Assembly (NCBI GenBank): GCA_964625225.1
Contig: CAZVAR010000061.1
Span: forward strand, 1-20,695
Direction: 5' to 3'
DNA from: CAZVAR01 sp964625225
GTDB taxonomy: Bacteria; Pseudomonadota; Alphaproteobacteria; JAJUGE01
Length of the DNA: 20,695 nucleotides
This document shows positions 14,252-20,695 of the stretch, piece after piece. Each line of letters opens with the position of its first letter. Within the stretch, counting starts at the first letter, position 1. The notes under the pieces are model-generated. The model saw only the letters and a program-made list of their open reading frames with translations, was not told the origin of the DNA and did not search any database. The position numbers and the translations under genes were made by a program.

Positions 14252-14983
14252 TCACTCGGCCGGCGCTGCCGCGGCACGCGCCATCTGGATCGCCCGCAAT
14301 CTTCGCGCCGCCAGCTCGCCGCGGATGCGCAGTAGCAGCACGGTGACGAAGAAGCCGAGATAAGCGAATGCCATCAGCATCAGCGGAGTCAGCATCTCGG
14401 GATGGATCGCGGGCGCGCCGATCCGGCTGATACTGGCCGGTTGGTGTAGGGTGTTCCACCAGTCCACCGAGAACTTGATGATCGGCAGGTTGATGATACC
14501 GACCAACGCCAGTATCGCCGCTGCGCGTGCCCCGCGGGTGGGATCGTCGAACGCGTTCCACAACGCCATATAGCCGAGATAGAGGAACAGCAGAATCAGC
14601 ACGGAAGTCAGCCGCGCGTCCCAGACCCACCAGGTGCCCCAGGTCGGTTGTCCCCACAGCGAGCCGGTGACGAGCGCGATGAAGGTGAAAGCCGCTCCGA
14701 TCGGAGCGGCGGCCTTGCCGGCCAGATCGGCGAGCGGGTGCCGCCAGATCAGGGCGACGGCGCTGGCGAGGGCGAGAAAGCTGTAGCAGCCCATCGCCAG
14801 CCACGCCGCCGGCACGTGGACGTACATGATCCGGACCGTCTGCGACTGCTGATAGTCCGGCGGGGACAGCAGCAGCGCGTAGACCAGACCGGCTGCGAAT
14901 GCCAGCACCGTCAGCCCGGCGCTCCATGGCAGGAGCGCCCCGGCGAGGCGGAGGAAGCGGTTCGGGTTGGCGAAGCGGTGCAT
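14252..14983 (-). CDS. ccmC: haem exporter/handling protein CcmC
   Basis: The 243-residue protein has six predicted membrane helices and the CcmC haem-handling motif WGTWWVWDARLTS (about 115-127). The conserved periplasmic His56 is in YVHVPAAW, and a second conserved His is in AIHPEM. CcmC presents haem to CcmE in the periplasm. The ATG lies directly after the ccmB TAG with no gap. Confidence 0.97.
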   Translation of the reverse strand: MHRFANPNRFLRLAGALLPWSAGLTVLAFAAGLVYALLLSPPDYQQSQTVRIMYVHVPAAWLAMGCYSFLALASAVALIWRHPLADLAGKAAAPIGAAFTFIALVTGSLWGQPTWGTWWVWDARLTSVLILLFLYLGYMALWNAFDDPTRGARAAAILALVGIINLPIIKFSVDWWNTLHQPASISRIGAPAIHPEMLTPLMLMAFAYLGFFVTVLLLRIRGELAARRLRAIQMARAAAAPAE

Positions 14984-15649
14984 CTATTCCACGGCTTGGC
15001 GCAACGCCGCGGCGGCGGCCCACGGCGCGAGCGGGAGCGCGGCCAGCAGGAACGCGCCCAGGACAAGCAGATGGGGCCGCGGCCCGGGTCCCGCAACGGC
15101 CGCGTCGACAGCGCCGGCCCCGAAGATCAGGACCGGGACATAAAGCGGCAGCACCAGCAGGGTCAGCAGCACGCCACTCCGGCGGGAGCCCACCGTCAGC
15201 GCCGCTCCGACCGCGCCGATCAGGCTCAATGTCGGGGTACCCAGGAGCATCGCCAGCGTCAGTGTTCCGATCGCGTCCCCGGGTACGCGCAGAAGTACTG
15301 CCAAAAGCGGCGTGGCGACCGTCAACGGCAGCCCGGTCAGCAGCCAATGGGCCACGCACTTGGCCAGGACGATTAGCGAAAGGGGAAGGGGAGAGAGCAG
15401 CAGCAGGTCCAGGCTGCCATCCTCCCAGTCGGCCCGGAAGAGCCGGTCCAGCGACAGCAGCACGGCCAGGAGCGCAGTGACCCAAAGCAGGCCGCCTCCG
15501 GCGCGCGCCAACAGGTTCGGTTCCGGGCCGATCCCAAGCGGGAACAGGATCGCGGTCAGAACGAAGAACAGGATTGCGAGCGCCGCATCGCCACCGTGCC
15601 GCCGCGCCAACGCCGCGTCACGAGCGACGATGCCCAGCAGCGGCCTCAC
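14984..15649 (-). CDS. ccmB: haem exporter permease CcmB
   Basis: This 221-residue polytopic protein shows CcmB family blocks: FPLGIGPEPNLLARAGGGLLWV, LDRLFRADWEDGSLDLLLLSPLPL, AHWLLTGLPL and LLGTPTLSLIGAVGAALTVG. It is the membrane partner of CcmA in the ABC complex that drives release of holo-CcmE. I chose the GTG at 15649: it overlaps the ccmA stop as GTGA and gives the family length (about 220). An ATG at 15679 is possible but would add 10 residues and overlap ccmA by 34 bp. Confidence 0.95.
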   Translation of the reverse strand: MRPLLGIVARDAALARRHGGDAALAILFFVLTAILFPLGIGPEPNLLARAGGGLLWVTALLAVLLSLDRLFRADWEDGSLDLLLLSPLPLSLIVLAKCVAHWLLTGLPLTVATPLLAVLLRVPGDAIGTLTLAMLLGTPTLSLIGAVGAALTVGSRRSGVLLTLLVLPLYVPVLIFGAGAVDAAVAGPGPRPHLLVLGAFLLAALPLAPWAAAAALRQAVE

Positions 15650-16281
15650 CAAGGTTCGCTCCACTCGGTCGGGTGCCATTCCGGCGCTCCCACATCGAGC
15701 CGGACCGGGTCGTGCAGGACGATCGGTACATTGGTGGAAACGACCGCGATGCCGCCCGCTGCCCGGTGCGCTGCGATGACCGCTTCGACGGCTACGCGGC
15801 CGCGCTCGTCGAGCGATACGGTCGGCTCGTCCAGCAGCCACAGTCGGGCCGGGGCGGTCAGCAGCCGCGCGAGGTTGAGGCGCCGTCGCTGCCCGGCCGA
15901 CATGAAGCGTGCCGGCAACTCGCGCAGCTCAGTCAGGCCGAATGCCTCGAGCCCGGCCTCGATGCCGGCGCCGCCGCGCACCCGCGACCAGAACTCCAGG
16001 TTCTCGCCGACCGTCAGCGCCGGCTTCACCGCGTCGAGATGCCCCACATACTGCAGTTCGGTACGGAAAGAGTCCGGATCGGCATCGACCGGTATGCCGT
16101 TCCAGGAGAGCTTCCCCGTCCGGGGCAGCAACAGCCCTGCCATCAGGCGTAGTAGGCTGGACTTCCCGCTTCCGTTGGGGCCGGTGACGAGGCAGGCGGC
16201 ACCCGGCTCGAGATGGAAGTCCAGCCCTGCGAATACGACCCGGTCGCCGCGAATGCAGGTGAGATCCCGACCCTCGAACAT
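15646..16281 (-). CDS. ccmA: haem exporter ATP-binding subunit CcmA
   Basis: The 211-residue ABC ATPase has Walker A GPNGSGKS (34-41), signature MSAGQRRRLNLARLL (from 128) and Walker B LWLLDEPTVSLDE (148 on). It starts the ccm operon and pairs with CcmB; its ATP hydrolysis is needed to release holo-CcmE. Unusually, where ABC ATPases have the H-loop histidine (TH in most CcmA proteins) this one reads VVSTNVPIV, with Asn184. Whether the protein keeps full activity is uncertain. The gene uses the ATG at 16281 with a GGGG-type ribosome site. Confidence 0.96.
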   Translation of the reverse strand: MFEGRDLTCIRGDRVVFAGLDFHLEPGAACLVTGPNGSGKSSLLRLMAGLLLPRTGKLSWNGIPVDADPDSFRTELQYVGHLDAVKPALTVGENLEFWSRVRGGAGIEAGLEAFGLTELRELPARFMSAGQRRRLNLARLLTAPARLWLLDEPTVSLDERGRVAVEAVIAAHRAAGGIAVVSTNVPIVLHDPVRLDVGAPEWHPTEWSEPW

Positions 16282-16311
16282 GCTGCCCCGTCTCTACGAA
16301 GGATGAGGCCA

Positions 16312-16317
16312 GCTATA
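16312..16317 (-). promoter_or_regulatory. possible -10 box for the ccm operon
   Basis: TATAGC on the minus strand lies about 30 nt before the ccmA start, in the short gap after the importer-operon terminator. It is the best AT-rich -10 candidate; no good -35 is visible at the right distance, so support is weak. Confidence 0.25.
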
Positions 16318-16335
16318 ACGGAACCGCGTTCGGCG

Positions 16336-16376
16336 AAAAAGGCGACGGCCGGCGAGGGGGGAGGTCGCCGGCCGTC
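16336..16376 (-). terminator. intrinsic terminator of the ABC importer operon
   Basis: A perfect 12-bp stem (16344-16355 with 16365-16376, 9-nt loop) is followed on the minus strand by GCC and TTTTT (16340-16336). This is the only hairpin in the window with a clear T-run. It separates the importer operon from ccmA, which is on the same strand. The 143 bp between it and the permease stop shows no gene. Confidence 0.85.
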
Positions 16377-16519
16377 ATGGAAGCGGCAGTCTCGTCTGGA
16401 GATAAGACTGGGTGTCGACGGTATCGTCCCTTATGCCGTTTCCGATGATAGTTAACACCCGAATCGTGGCGGCAATAGGGCAAACTCGTCCCGCTTTCGG
16501 GCTTCTCGCGGCGCCCGCC

Positions 16520-17314
16520 CTAGAGGCTCCGCACCTTCTGCCACCGGAAGAGGTATGCTTCCGCCGGCCGGAAGACGCCGATCTCGATGAGCGTCATCAC
16601 GCAGATCACCACGATCGTCCAGGCGAACACCTGATCCGCCTGGAACAGATCGGCCGCCTGCCGCAAGCGATAACCGACACCGCTGGAGGCACCCAGCGTT
16701 TCGGCGACGAGGCTGACTCGCCAGCCGAACCCGAAGGCCAATCGTGCACCGGAAAACACGTGGGGCATGATGGCCGGGAGGTAGAACTTCGCCAAGATGG
16801 CGGGTCGGCGGAAGCGAAGCGAGAGGGCCACTTCCAGGAGATCCGGACCGACACTGCGCGTGCCCTGCCAAGTGTTCATGATGATCAGCGGCAGCGCCGT
16901 CATGAGCACGACGAAGATCGTGGCCATGTCGGACAGGCCGAACCACAGCAGCGCGAAGATCGCCCAGATCGCCGAGGAAATCGTATTCAGCACCGGTAGC
17001 AGCGGTTCGAAGATGCCGCCAACGGTCCGGTTCGAGCCGAACAGAATCCCGAGCGGCACCCCGAGGGCGAGAGCGATGGCGAAGCCGGCGCCGACGCGAC
17101 CCAGCGTCGCCCCGACATCCCGAAGGAAGCCGGCCGATCCCACGAGACGGAGAATCGCTTCGCCCACCGCCAGCGGACTGGGCAGGATATAGGGCGGAGT
17201 GTTCAACGCACCGATCCACCAGACGCCCAGGATCAGCGCCACCAGGAACAGGCGCTGAGCGGCGGCCCCGAAAGCCGTTCGACCGCCCGCCGCCATCGCC
17301 AGTGCCGCCGTCAC
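16520..17314 (-). CDS. ABC importer permease (SsuC/TauC-like)
   Basis: The 264-residue protein is a BPD-type permease with about six membrane helices. It has the nitrate/sulfonate/taurine family look: WWIGALNTPPYILPSPLAVGEAI near the N-terminus, VGATLGRVGAGFAIALALGVPLG, and the coupling segment EVALSLRFRRPAILAKFYLPAIMP (about 161-184). The GTG at 17314 overlaps the stop of the binding-protein gene (GTGA). An ATG six codons later is possible. It is the last gene of the operon. Substrate cannot be read from the sequence. Confidence 0.93.
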   Translation of the reverse strand: MTAALAMAAGGRTAFGAAAQRLFLVALILGVWWIGALNTPPYILPSPLAVGEAILRLVGSAGFLRDVGATLGRVGAGFAIALALGVPLGILFGSNRTVGGIFEPLLPVLNTISSAIWAIFALLWFGLSDMATIFVVLMTALPLIIMNTWQGTRSVGPDLLEVALSLRFRRPAILAKFYLPAIMPHVFSGARLAFGFGWRVSLVAETLGASSGVGYRLRQAADLFQADQVFAWTIVVICVMTLIEIGVFRPAEAYLFRWQKVRSL

Positions 17315-18312
17315 CGTGCCTCTCCTCGCCGGTTCTCGGTTGCGGCACTGAACGGGCCGGTGGCGTAGATCTCGTCCGGCGCGATCCCTTCGGCCGCACC
17401 CGCTTTCACGAAGATCCGGTTCTCTTCCTTGAGCGCCGCGATGTCCGCGTCGGTCAGGCTGGCGATATAGATCACATCCCACAGCGAGGCGTAGTCGCGC
17501 GCACTCCTCTCGTCGAGGCCAGCGGCATTCATGAGACGGTCGACCACCGCACGTTCGTTCGCGCTGCCCCAAGCCGTCGCGGCCTGCATGGCTCGCACGA
17601 AGGCGGCGAGATCCTCGCCCCGGGTAGCCACGATGTCGGCTCGGGTGAGTGCCACCGCAAGGATCGGGGCGGCGGTGCCATTGGTCAGCGTCTTCCAGTC
17701 CTCGACGATGTCCGCGACCGGTCGGACGGTATCGTGAGGGAGCTGCGCGACCGTGACGTTGCGCAGTGCCGCGGCGTCGATATCGCCGCGCGTGAGGACA
17801 TGTGCGAGCTGCGCCTCATTGCCGGGCACAACGGCGTAGGCGCTCGGCGCGACTCCATGAACGGCGTCCAGCAGCGTCGTCGCGATGGCGTGGGTCGAGC
17901 TCCCGGGGCGGGACATACCGATCCTCTTGCCGGCGAGATCGGCAACGGAGCGGATCGGGCTGTCCTTCCGGACCACGATTTGGCCATCGAGCCGTTGGGT
18001 GGCCAGGATCACCCGGATCGGTGCGCCCTGTCGGCCGAGATTGAACGCCGCCGCCGCCGGCGCGGCGAAGGCAATATCCACGTCGCCGCTCAGGACGGCC
18101 TTGGCGGGCGCGCTGACCTCGCTGAACCTCCGGAACTCCGCCTCGACGCCGGCCTCCGTTAGGAAGTCGCCTCCTTCGAGCACGGCGCCGAAGCCCAGGC
18201 TGTAGCCGCTCGTCCAGTAGGCGAGCCGAAGCGCGTCCTTTTTCGCCAGAGCAGGGGTGGGAGCAGCCATCAGGACGCCCAGGACGCCGATCAGCAGATG
18301 TCGAAAGATCAT
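17311..18312 (-). CDS. ABC importer periplasmic substrate-binding protein (SsuA/NMT1-like)
   Basis: The 333-residue protein has a signal peptide (about 1-23, cleavage after ALA) and the two-lobe periplasmic binding fold of the NMT1/SsuA type. Family blocks are LAYWTSGYSLGFGAVLEGGDFLTEAGVEAEF, VLSGDVDIAFAAPAAAAFNLGRQGAPIRVI, and VVRKDSPIRSVADLAGKRIGMSRPGSSTHAIATTLL. It would capture the substrate and deliver it to the permease. The ATG at 18312 overlaps the ATPase stop as ATGA and follows GGAG. Sulfonates, taurine, pyrimidine precursors and aromatic acids are all known ligands in the family; none can be chosen here. Confidence 0.93.
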   Translation of the reverse strand: MIFRHLLIGVLGVLMAAPTPALAKKDALRLAYWTSGYSLGFGAVLEGGDFLTEAGVEAEFRRFSEVSAPAKAVLSGDVDIAFAAPAAAAFNLGRQGAPIRVILATQRLDGQIVVRKDSPIRSVADLAGKRIGMSRPGSSTHAIATTLLDAVHGVAPSAYAVVPGNEAQLAHVLTRGDIDAAALRNVTVAQLPHDTVRPVADIVEDWKTLTNGTAAPILAVALTRADIVATRGEDLAAFVRAMQAATAWGSANERAVVDRLMNAAGLDERSARDYASLWDVIYIASLTDADIAALKEENRIFVKAGAAEGIAPDEIYATGPFSAATENRRGEAR

Positions 18313-19283
18313 CGAGTTGCTCCATAGTGAAGGGGTTCCGGTACGGCGGCTCGCGTATCGTCGTCGCCGGGCTCCGCCAGCGCCGCCCTGAGCCGCCGCG
18401 CCACTTCGCCCGCGCCGGGCGCCGTTGCGTCGCGGGGCGGTGGGGCGATGCCGGGATCGATGCGTGCGATCACCCGCCCCGGCCGGGGCGCGAGGACCGT
18501 GATCTCGTCGGCGAGGACCGCCGCTTCCTCCACATCGTGGGTCACGAACAGGACGCTCATGCCGAGGAGATCGCGGAGCCGTACAATCTCGGCGTGCATC
18601 GCGGTCCTTGTCTGGGCGTCCAGGCGGGAGAAGGGTTCGTCCATCAGCAGGAGACGCGGCCGGCGTACGAGGCTGCGCGCGAGGGCGACGCGGCTCCGCA
18701 TGCCGCCGGAGAGCTCGTTGGGGTAGGCGTGTTCGAACCCGGCCAGTCCTACCAGCGCCAGCATTTCTCGCGCCCGGTCGAGACGCTCGCGCCGGGACAG
18801 CCGGTCCGGTTCCAGCGCAAGCGCGACGTTGCGCAGCGCCGTGCGCCATGGCAAGAGGCGGTCGTCCTGGAAGACGTATCCGACCGTCCGCCAGTCGTCG
18901 AACTCGCGGATGTCGGTTCCCCGGACCGCAATGCGGCCGGAATCGGGCGGCGCCAGCCCCGCGATCAGGTGCAGCAGGGTCGACTTGCCGCAGCCCGACC
19001 GCCCGAGGATGGCGTGTATGGCACCGGGGTGTACCTGCAGGTCGACGGCTCGGAGAACTTCCAGCGAGGCACCGTCCCTTACGGTGTAGCTCTTGCTGAC
19101 CGCTTCCAGTTGCAGGATCGGCGCCCTATCGGCCTGTTCGGACCGCTTCGCCGGGGGCCGACCTACCGCGCGATGCCCGGTTATCGGCGCGGTCGATGGC
19201 GGACTCCGGCGTCCGGCATCCCAGTCCGGTGCGGGCCGGCCGATGCGCCGGTCCACCAAAATGCCGCTCTGCGGAACGTTCAT
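18309..19283 (-). CDS. ABC importer ATP-binding protein (SsuB/TauB-like)
   Basis: The 324-residue ATPase has Walker A GRSGCGKS (94-101), Q-loop YVFQDDRLLPW, signature LSGGM (191-195), Walker B LLLMDEPF (211-218) and H-loop THDVEEA (His249). This pattern is typical of nitrate/sulfonate/taurine importers. The ATG at 19283 follows a GGGGGAUGG site. About 55 residues precede the first conserved strand (ILQLEAVSKSY); this Arg/Pro-rich extension is unusual, and the true start may be a non-ATG codon further in. It opens a three-gene operon with ATGA and GTGA overlaps. Confidence 0.93.
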   Translation of the reverse strand: MNVPQSGILVDRRIGRPAPDWDAGRRSPPSTAPITGHRAVGRPPAKRSEQADRAPILQLEAVSKSYTVRDGASLEVLRAVDLQVHPGAIHAILGRSGCGKSTLLHLIAGLAPPDSGRIAVRGTDIREFDDWRTVGYVFQDDRLLPWRTALRNVALALEPDRLSRRERLDRAREMLALVGLAGFEHAYPNELSGGMRSRVALARSLVRRPRLLLMDEPFSRLDAQTRTAMHAEIVRLRDLLGMSVLFVTHDVEEAAVLADEITVLAPRPGRVIARIDPGIAPPPRDATAPGAGEVARRLRAALAEPGDDDTRAAVPEPLHYGATR

Positions 19284-19301
19284 GCCATCCCCCAACGAGC
19301 C

Positions 19302-19344
19302 GGGGCGCGGTGCCGCCCCTGCAGCCCCGTCGGCTTGGCGGGGC
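19302..19344 (-). promoter_or_regulatory. two GC hairpins in the importer mRNA leader
   Basis: Arms 19302-19307/19314-19319 and 19324-19329/19339-19344 (6 bp each) lie between the divergent promoter region and the ATPase start. They may influence expression, but GC-rich sequence gives such pairs by chance. No known riboswitch motif was recognised. Confidence 0.25.
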
Positions 19345-19354
19345 ATGCGACTAA

Positions 19355-19369
19355 GAAAATGTCATTCTC
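19355..19369. promoter_or_regulatory. 15-bp imperfect palindrome, possible Lrp/AsnC operator
   Basis: GAAAATG-T-CATTCTC matches its own complement at 6 of 7 positions per arm. It is AT-rich in a GC-rich genome and lies between the divergent importer operon and regulator gene, where an Lrp-type regulator often binds. Lrp operators are typically about 15 bp. Confidence 0.4.
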
Positions 19370-19410
19370 CAGGAGTGCAATACGGCGTCGAAAAAAACGA
19401 AGGATTGCTG

Positions 19411-19426
19411 CATACGTGCTCGTATG
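19411..19426. promoter_or_regulatory. perfect inverted repeat upstream of the Lrp/AsnC gene
   Basis: CATACG and CGTATG flank TGCT, about 35 bp before the regulator start codon. It may be an operator for autoregulation. It lies about 56 bp from the other palindrome, so one regulator could bind both sites. Confidence 0.4.
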
Positions 19427-19461
19427 AGAAATTATGTCCTCTTTCGTGTGGGGTCGTGGAG

Positions 19462-19914
19462 ATGGATGAAATCGACCGCAGGCTGCTCCGGCTGTTGCAG
19501 GAGGACGCGACTCTGTCGCTTGCGGACATCTCGGCGCGGGTCGGCCTGTCCTCGACGCCCTGCTGGAAGCGGATCCAGAAACTCGAGCGAGAGGGCGTGA
19601 TCCGTCGGCGCGTCGCTCTGCTCGATCCGCAGAAGGTCGGGGTGGGAGTGACCGTCTTCGTGACCATCCGGACGAATGAGCATTCGCGCCCGTGGCTGGA
19701 GAAGTTCGCGGGAGCGGTCGCCGCCATGCCGGAGGTGATGGAGTTCTACCGCATGAGCGGGGAGGTGGATTATCTACTGCGCGTGGTCGTCCCGGACATC
19801 GCGGCCTACGACGCGTTCTACAAGCGGCTGATCGACATCGCGCCGCTCGGCGACGTGACCTCCCGCTTCGCGATGGAGACGATCAAGTACACGACGGCCC
19901 TACCGGTCCCGTAG
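19462..19914 (+). CDS. Lrp/AsnC-family transcriptional regulator
   Basis: The 150-residue protein has the family layout: MDEIDRRLLRLLQEDATLSLADISARVGLSSTPCWKRIQ is the N-terminal helix-turn-helix (about 1-45). The RAM ligand/oligomerisation domain (about 62-145) includes the hallmark MSGEVDYLLRVVVPD. It is divergent from the importer operon, suggesting it senses a small molecule (often an amino acid) and controls that operon and itself. The ATG at 19462 gives the family length. The frame is open far upstream but without homology; a GTG two codons earlier is an alternative start. Confidence 0.94.
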   Translation: MDEIDRRLLRLLQEDATLSLADISARVGLSSTPCWKRIQKLEREGVIRRRVALLDPQKVGVGVTVFVTIRTNEHSRPWLEKFAGAVAAMPEVMEFYRMSGEVDYLLRVVVPDIAAYDAFYKRLIDIAPLGDVTSRFAMETIKYTTALPVP

Positions 19915-19984
19915 CCGGGTGACCGTGAAGGGTAGGCGGATCGGTCGAAGCCGCCTCTTGGCCTTCTCGGCAAAAACGTGTAAT

Positions 19985-20006
19985 CCGGGGCCTGGAATTT
20001 CCCCGG
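19985..20006 (+). other. hairpin between the Lrp/AsnC gene and acnA
   Basis: CCGGGG (19985-19990) pairs with CCCCGG (20001-20006) around a 10-nt loop, about 50 nt before the acnA start. It could end the regulator transcript or lie in the acnA leader. No T-run follows. Confidence 0.3.
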
Positions 20007-20058
20007 CATCCTTAGCGTTCATGCGGTGCGCCGCGAGCGCTGAACGAGGAGGCATCCT

Positions 20059-20695
20059 GTGTCGGTAGTCGGCCAAGACAGCTTGAAAACCCGCCGCACG
20101 CTGACCGTCGGCGGACGCAGCTACGATTATTTCAGCCTGGAGGAGGCCTCGCGCCATATCGGCGACATCGCTCGGCTACCGTTTTCCTTGAAGATTCTTC
20201 TGGAGAACCTGCTCCGCTTCGAGGATGGCAGGACGGTCAGGGTCGACGATCTCCATCGCTTCGCCGCTTGGCTGGAGACGCGGCGCTCGGACGCGGAGAT
20301 CGCATACCGGCCGGCGCGCGTGCTGATGCAGGACTTCACCGGCGTCCCGGCGGTGGTGGACCTCGCGGCGATGCGCGAGGCGATGACCGCCCTGGGCGGC
20401 GATCCGCAGAAGATCAATCCGCTGGTGCCCGTCGATCTCGTGATCGACCATTCGGTGATGGTCGACGCGTTCGGCGGTCCGGGCGCCTTCAAGGCGAACG
20501 TGCAGCGCGAATTCGAGCGCAACCGGGAGCGTTACGAGTTCCTGCGCTGGGGTGCCGGCGCGTTCCGCAATTTCCGTGTCGTCCCGCCCGGGACCGGCAT
20601 CTGTCACCAGGTCAATCTCGAATATCTCGCGCAGACCGTATGGACCGCGGAGGTCGACGGCCGGACCATCGCCTATCCCGACACGCTGGTCGGGA
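20059..20695 (+). CDS. acnA: aconitate hydratase A, N-terminal part (cut by window edge)
   Basis: About 212 codons of an enzyme of about 900 residues are present. Recognisable AcnA/IRP-type segments are LPFSLKILLENLLRFEDG, VLMQDFTGVPAVVDLAAMR, INPLVPVDLVIDHSVMVD, YEFLRWGAGAFRNFRVVPPGTGICHQVNLEYLA. Aconitase interconverts citrate and isocitrate in the TCA cycle with a [4Fe-4S] cluster; the cluster cysteines lie beyond the edge. The GTG at 20059 follows GAGGAGG at 6 nt. The gene is intact as far as seen. Confidence 0.96.
   Translation, partial: MSVVGQDSLKTRRTLTVGGRSYDYFSLEEASRHIGDIARLPFSLKILLENLLRFEDGRTVRVDDLHRFAAWLETRRSDAEIAYRPARVLMQDFTGVPAVVDLAAMREAMTALGGDPQKINPLVPVDLVIDHSVMVDAFGGPGAFKANVQREFERNRERYEFLRWGAGAFRNFRVVPPGTGICHQVNLEYLAQTVWTAEVDGRTIAYPDTLVG

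Noticed and set aside
19284..19461. TPP (thi-box) riboswitch upstream of the SsuA/NMT1-like importer
   Set aside because: The importer family includes thiamine-precursor transporters, but the conserved CUGAGA and downstream thi-box core are absent from the leader.
1..20695. CRISPR arrays, tRNA or rRNA genes, insertion sequences, integrases
   Set aside because: I saw no regularly spaced repeats, no tRNA-like cloverleaf, no rRNA segments and no transposase or integrase motifs on either strand.

Overview
The window is a GC-rich (roughly 70% by eye) bacterial chromosome segment. It most likely comes from an alphaproteobacterium of Rhodospirillales type. Supporting points are a complete ccm cytochrome c maturation cluster close to acnA, GTG starts with strong AGGAGG-type ribosome sites, and ATGA/GTGA stop-start overlaps. 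TGA, TAA and TAG all act as ordinary stops in the intact genes, so the code is standard.

Left part (1-3085): after about 280 bases with no convincing gene there is a minus-strand carboxymuconolactone decarboxylase/AhpD-like gene (280-834). Its reading frame is interrupted by one TGA, exactly where the second cysteine of the CxxC redox motif belongs, and a stem-loop fitting the bacterial SECIS rules follows directly. This is a strong selenoprotein candidate and the main discovery of the window. Upstream, on the same strand, is a manganese catalase with all five metal ligands; a GST-like gene diverges from it. Together they look like a peroxide/thiol stress neighbourhood.

Middle part (3086-9239): a Rieske ferredoxin-like gene and an amidohydrolase-2 gene form a small minus-strand operon. 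A secreted protein with two CAP (SCP/YkwD) domains is divergent from a Tat-exported PhoX-family phosphatase. The phosphatase is split by an in-frame TAA at a probable tyrosine codon. A secreted protein with five peptidoglycan-binding repeats follows on the minus strand.

Right part (9344-20695): ccmABCDEFGHI lie in one minus-strand operon with tightly overlapping genes, for haem export, haem chaperoning, apocytochrome thiol reduction and haem ligation. To its right, behind a clear intrinsic terminator, is an ATPase / substrate-binding protein / permease operon of the nitrate-sulfonate-taurine (SsuABC/TauABC-like) importer family. A divergent Lrp/AsnC regulator follows, then the 5' part of acnA (aconitase), cut by the window edge. 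The importer/regulator block appears to sit between ccmA and acnA, which are often adjacent in related genomes.

The two internal stops (TGA in the AhpD-like gene, TAA in phoX) need different readings. The first has the position and RNA structure expected of selenocysteine. The second has neither and looks like a nonsense mutation or sequence error. Both could arise by a C-to-A change on the coding strand, so read support should be examined for both.
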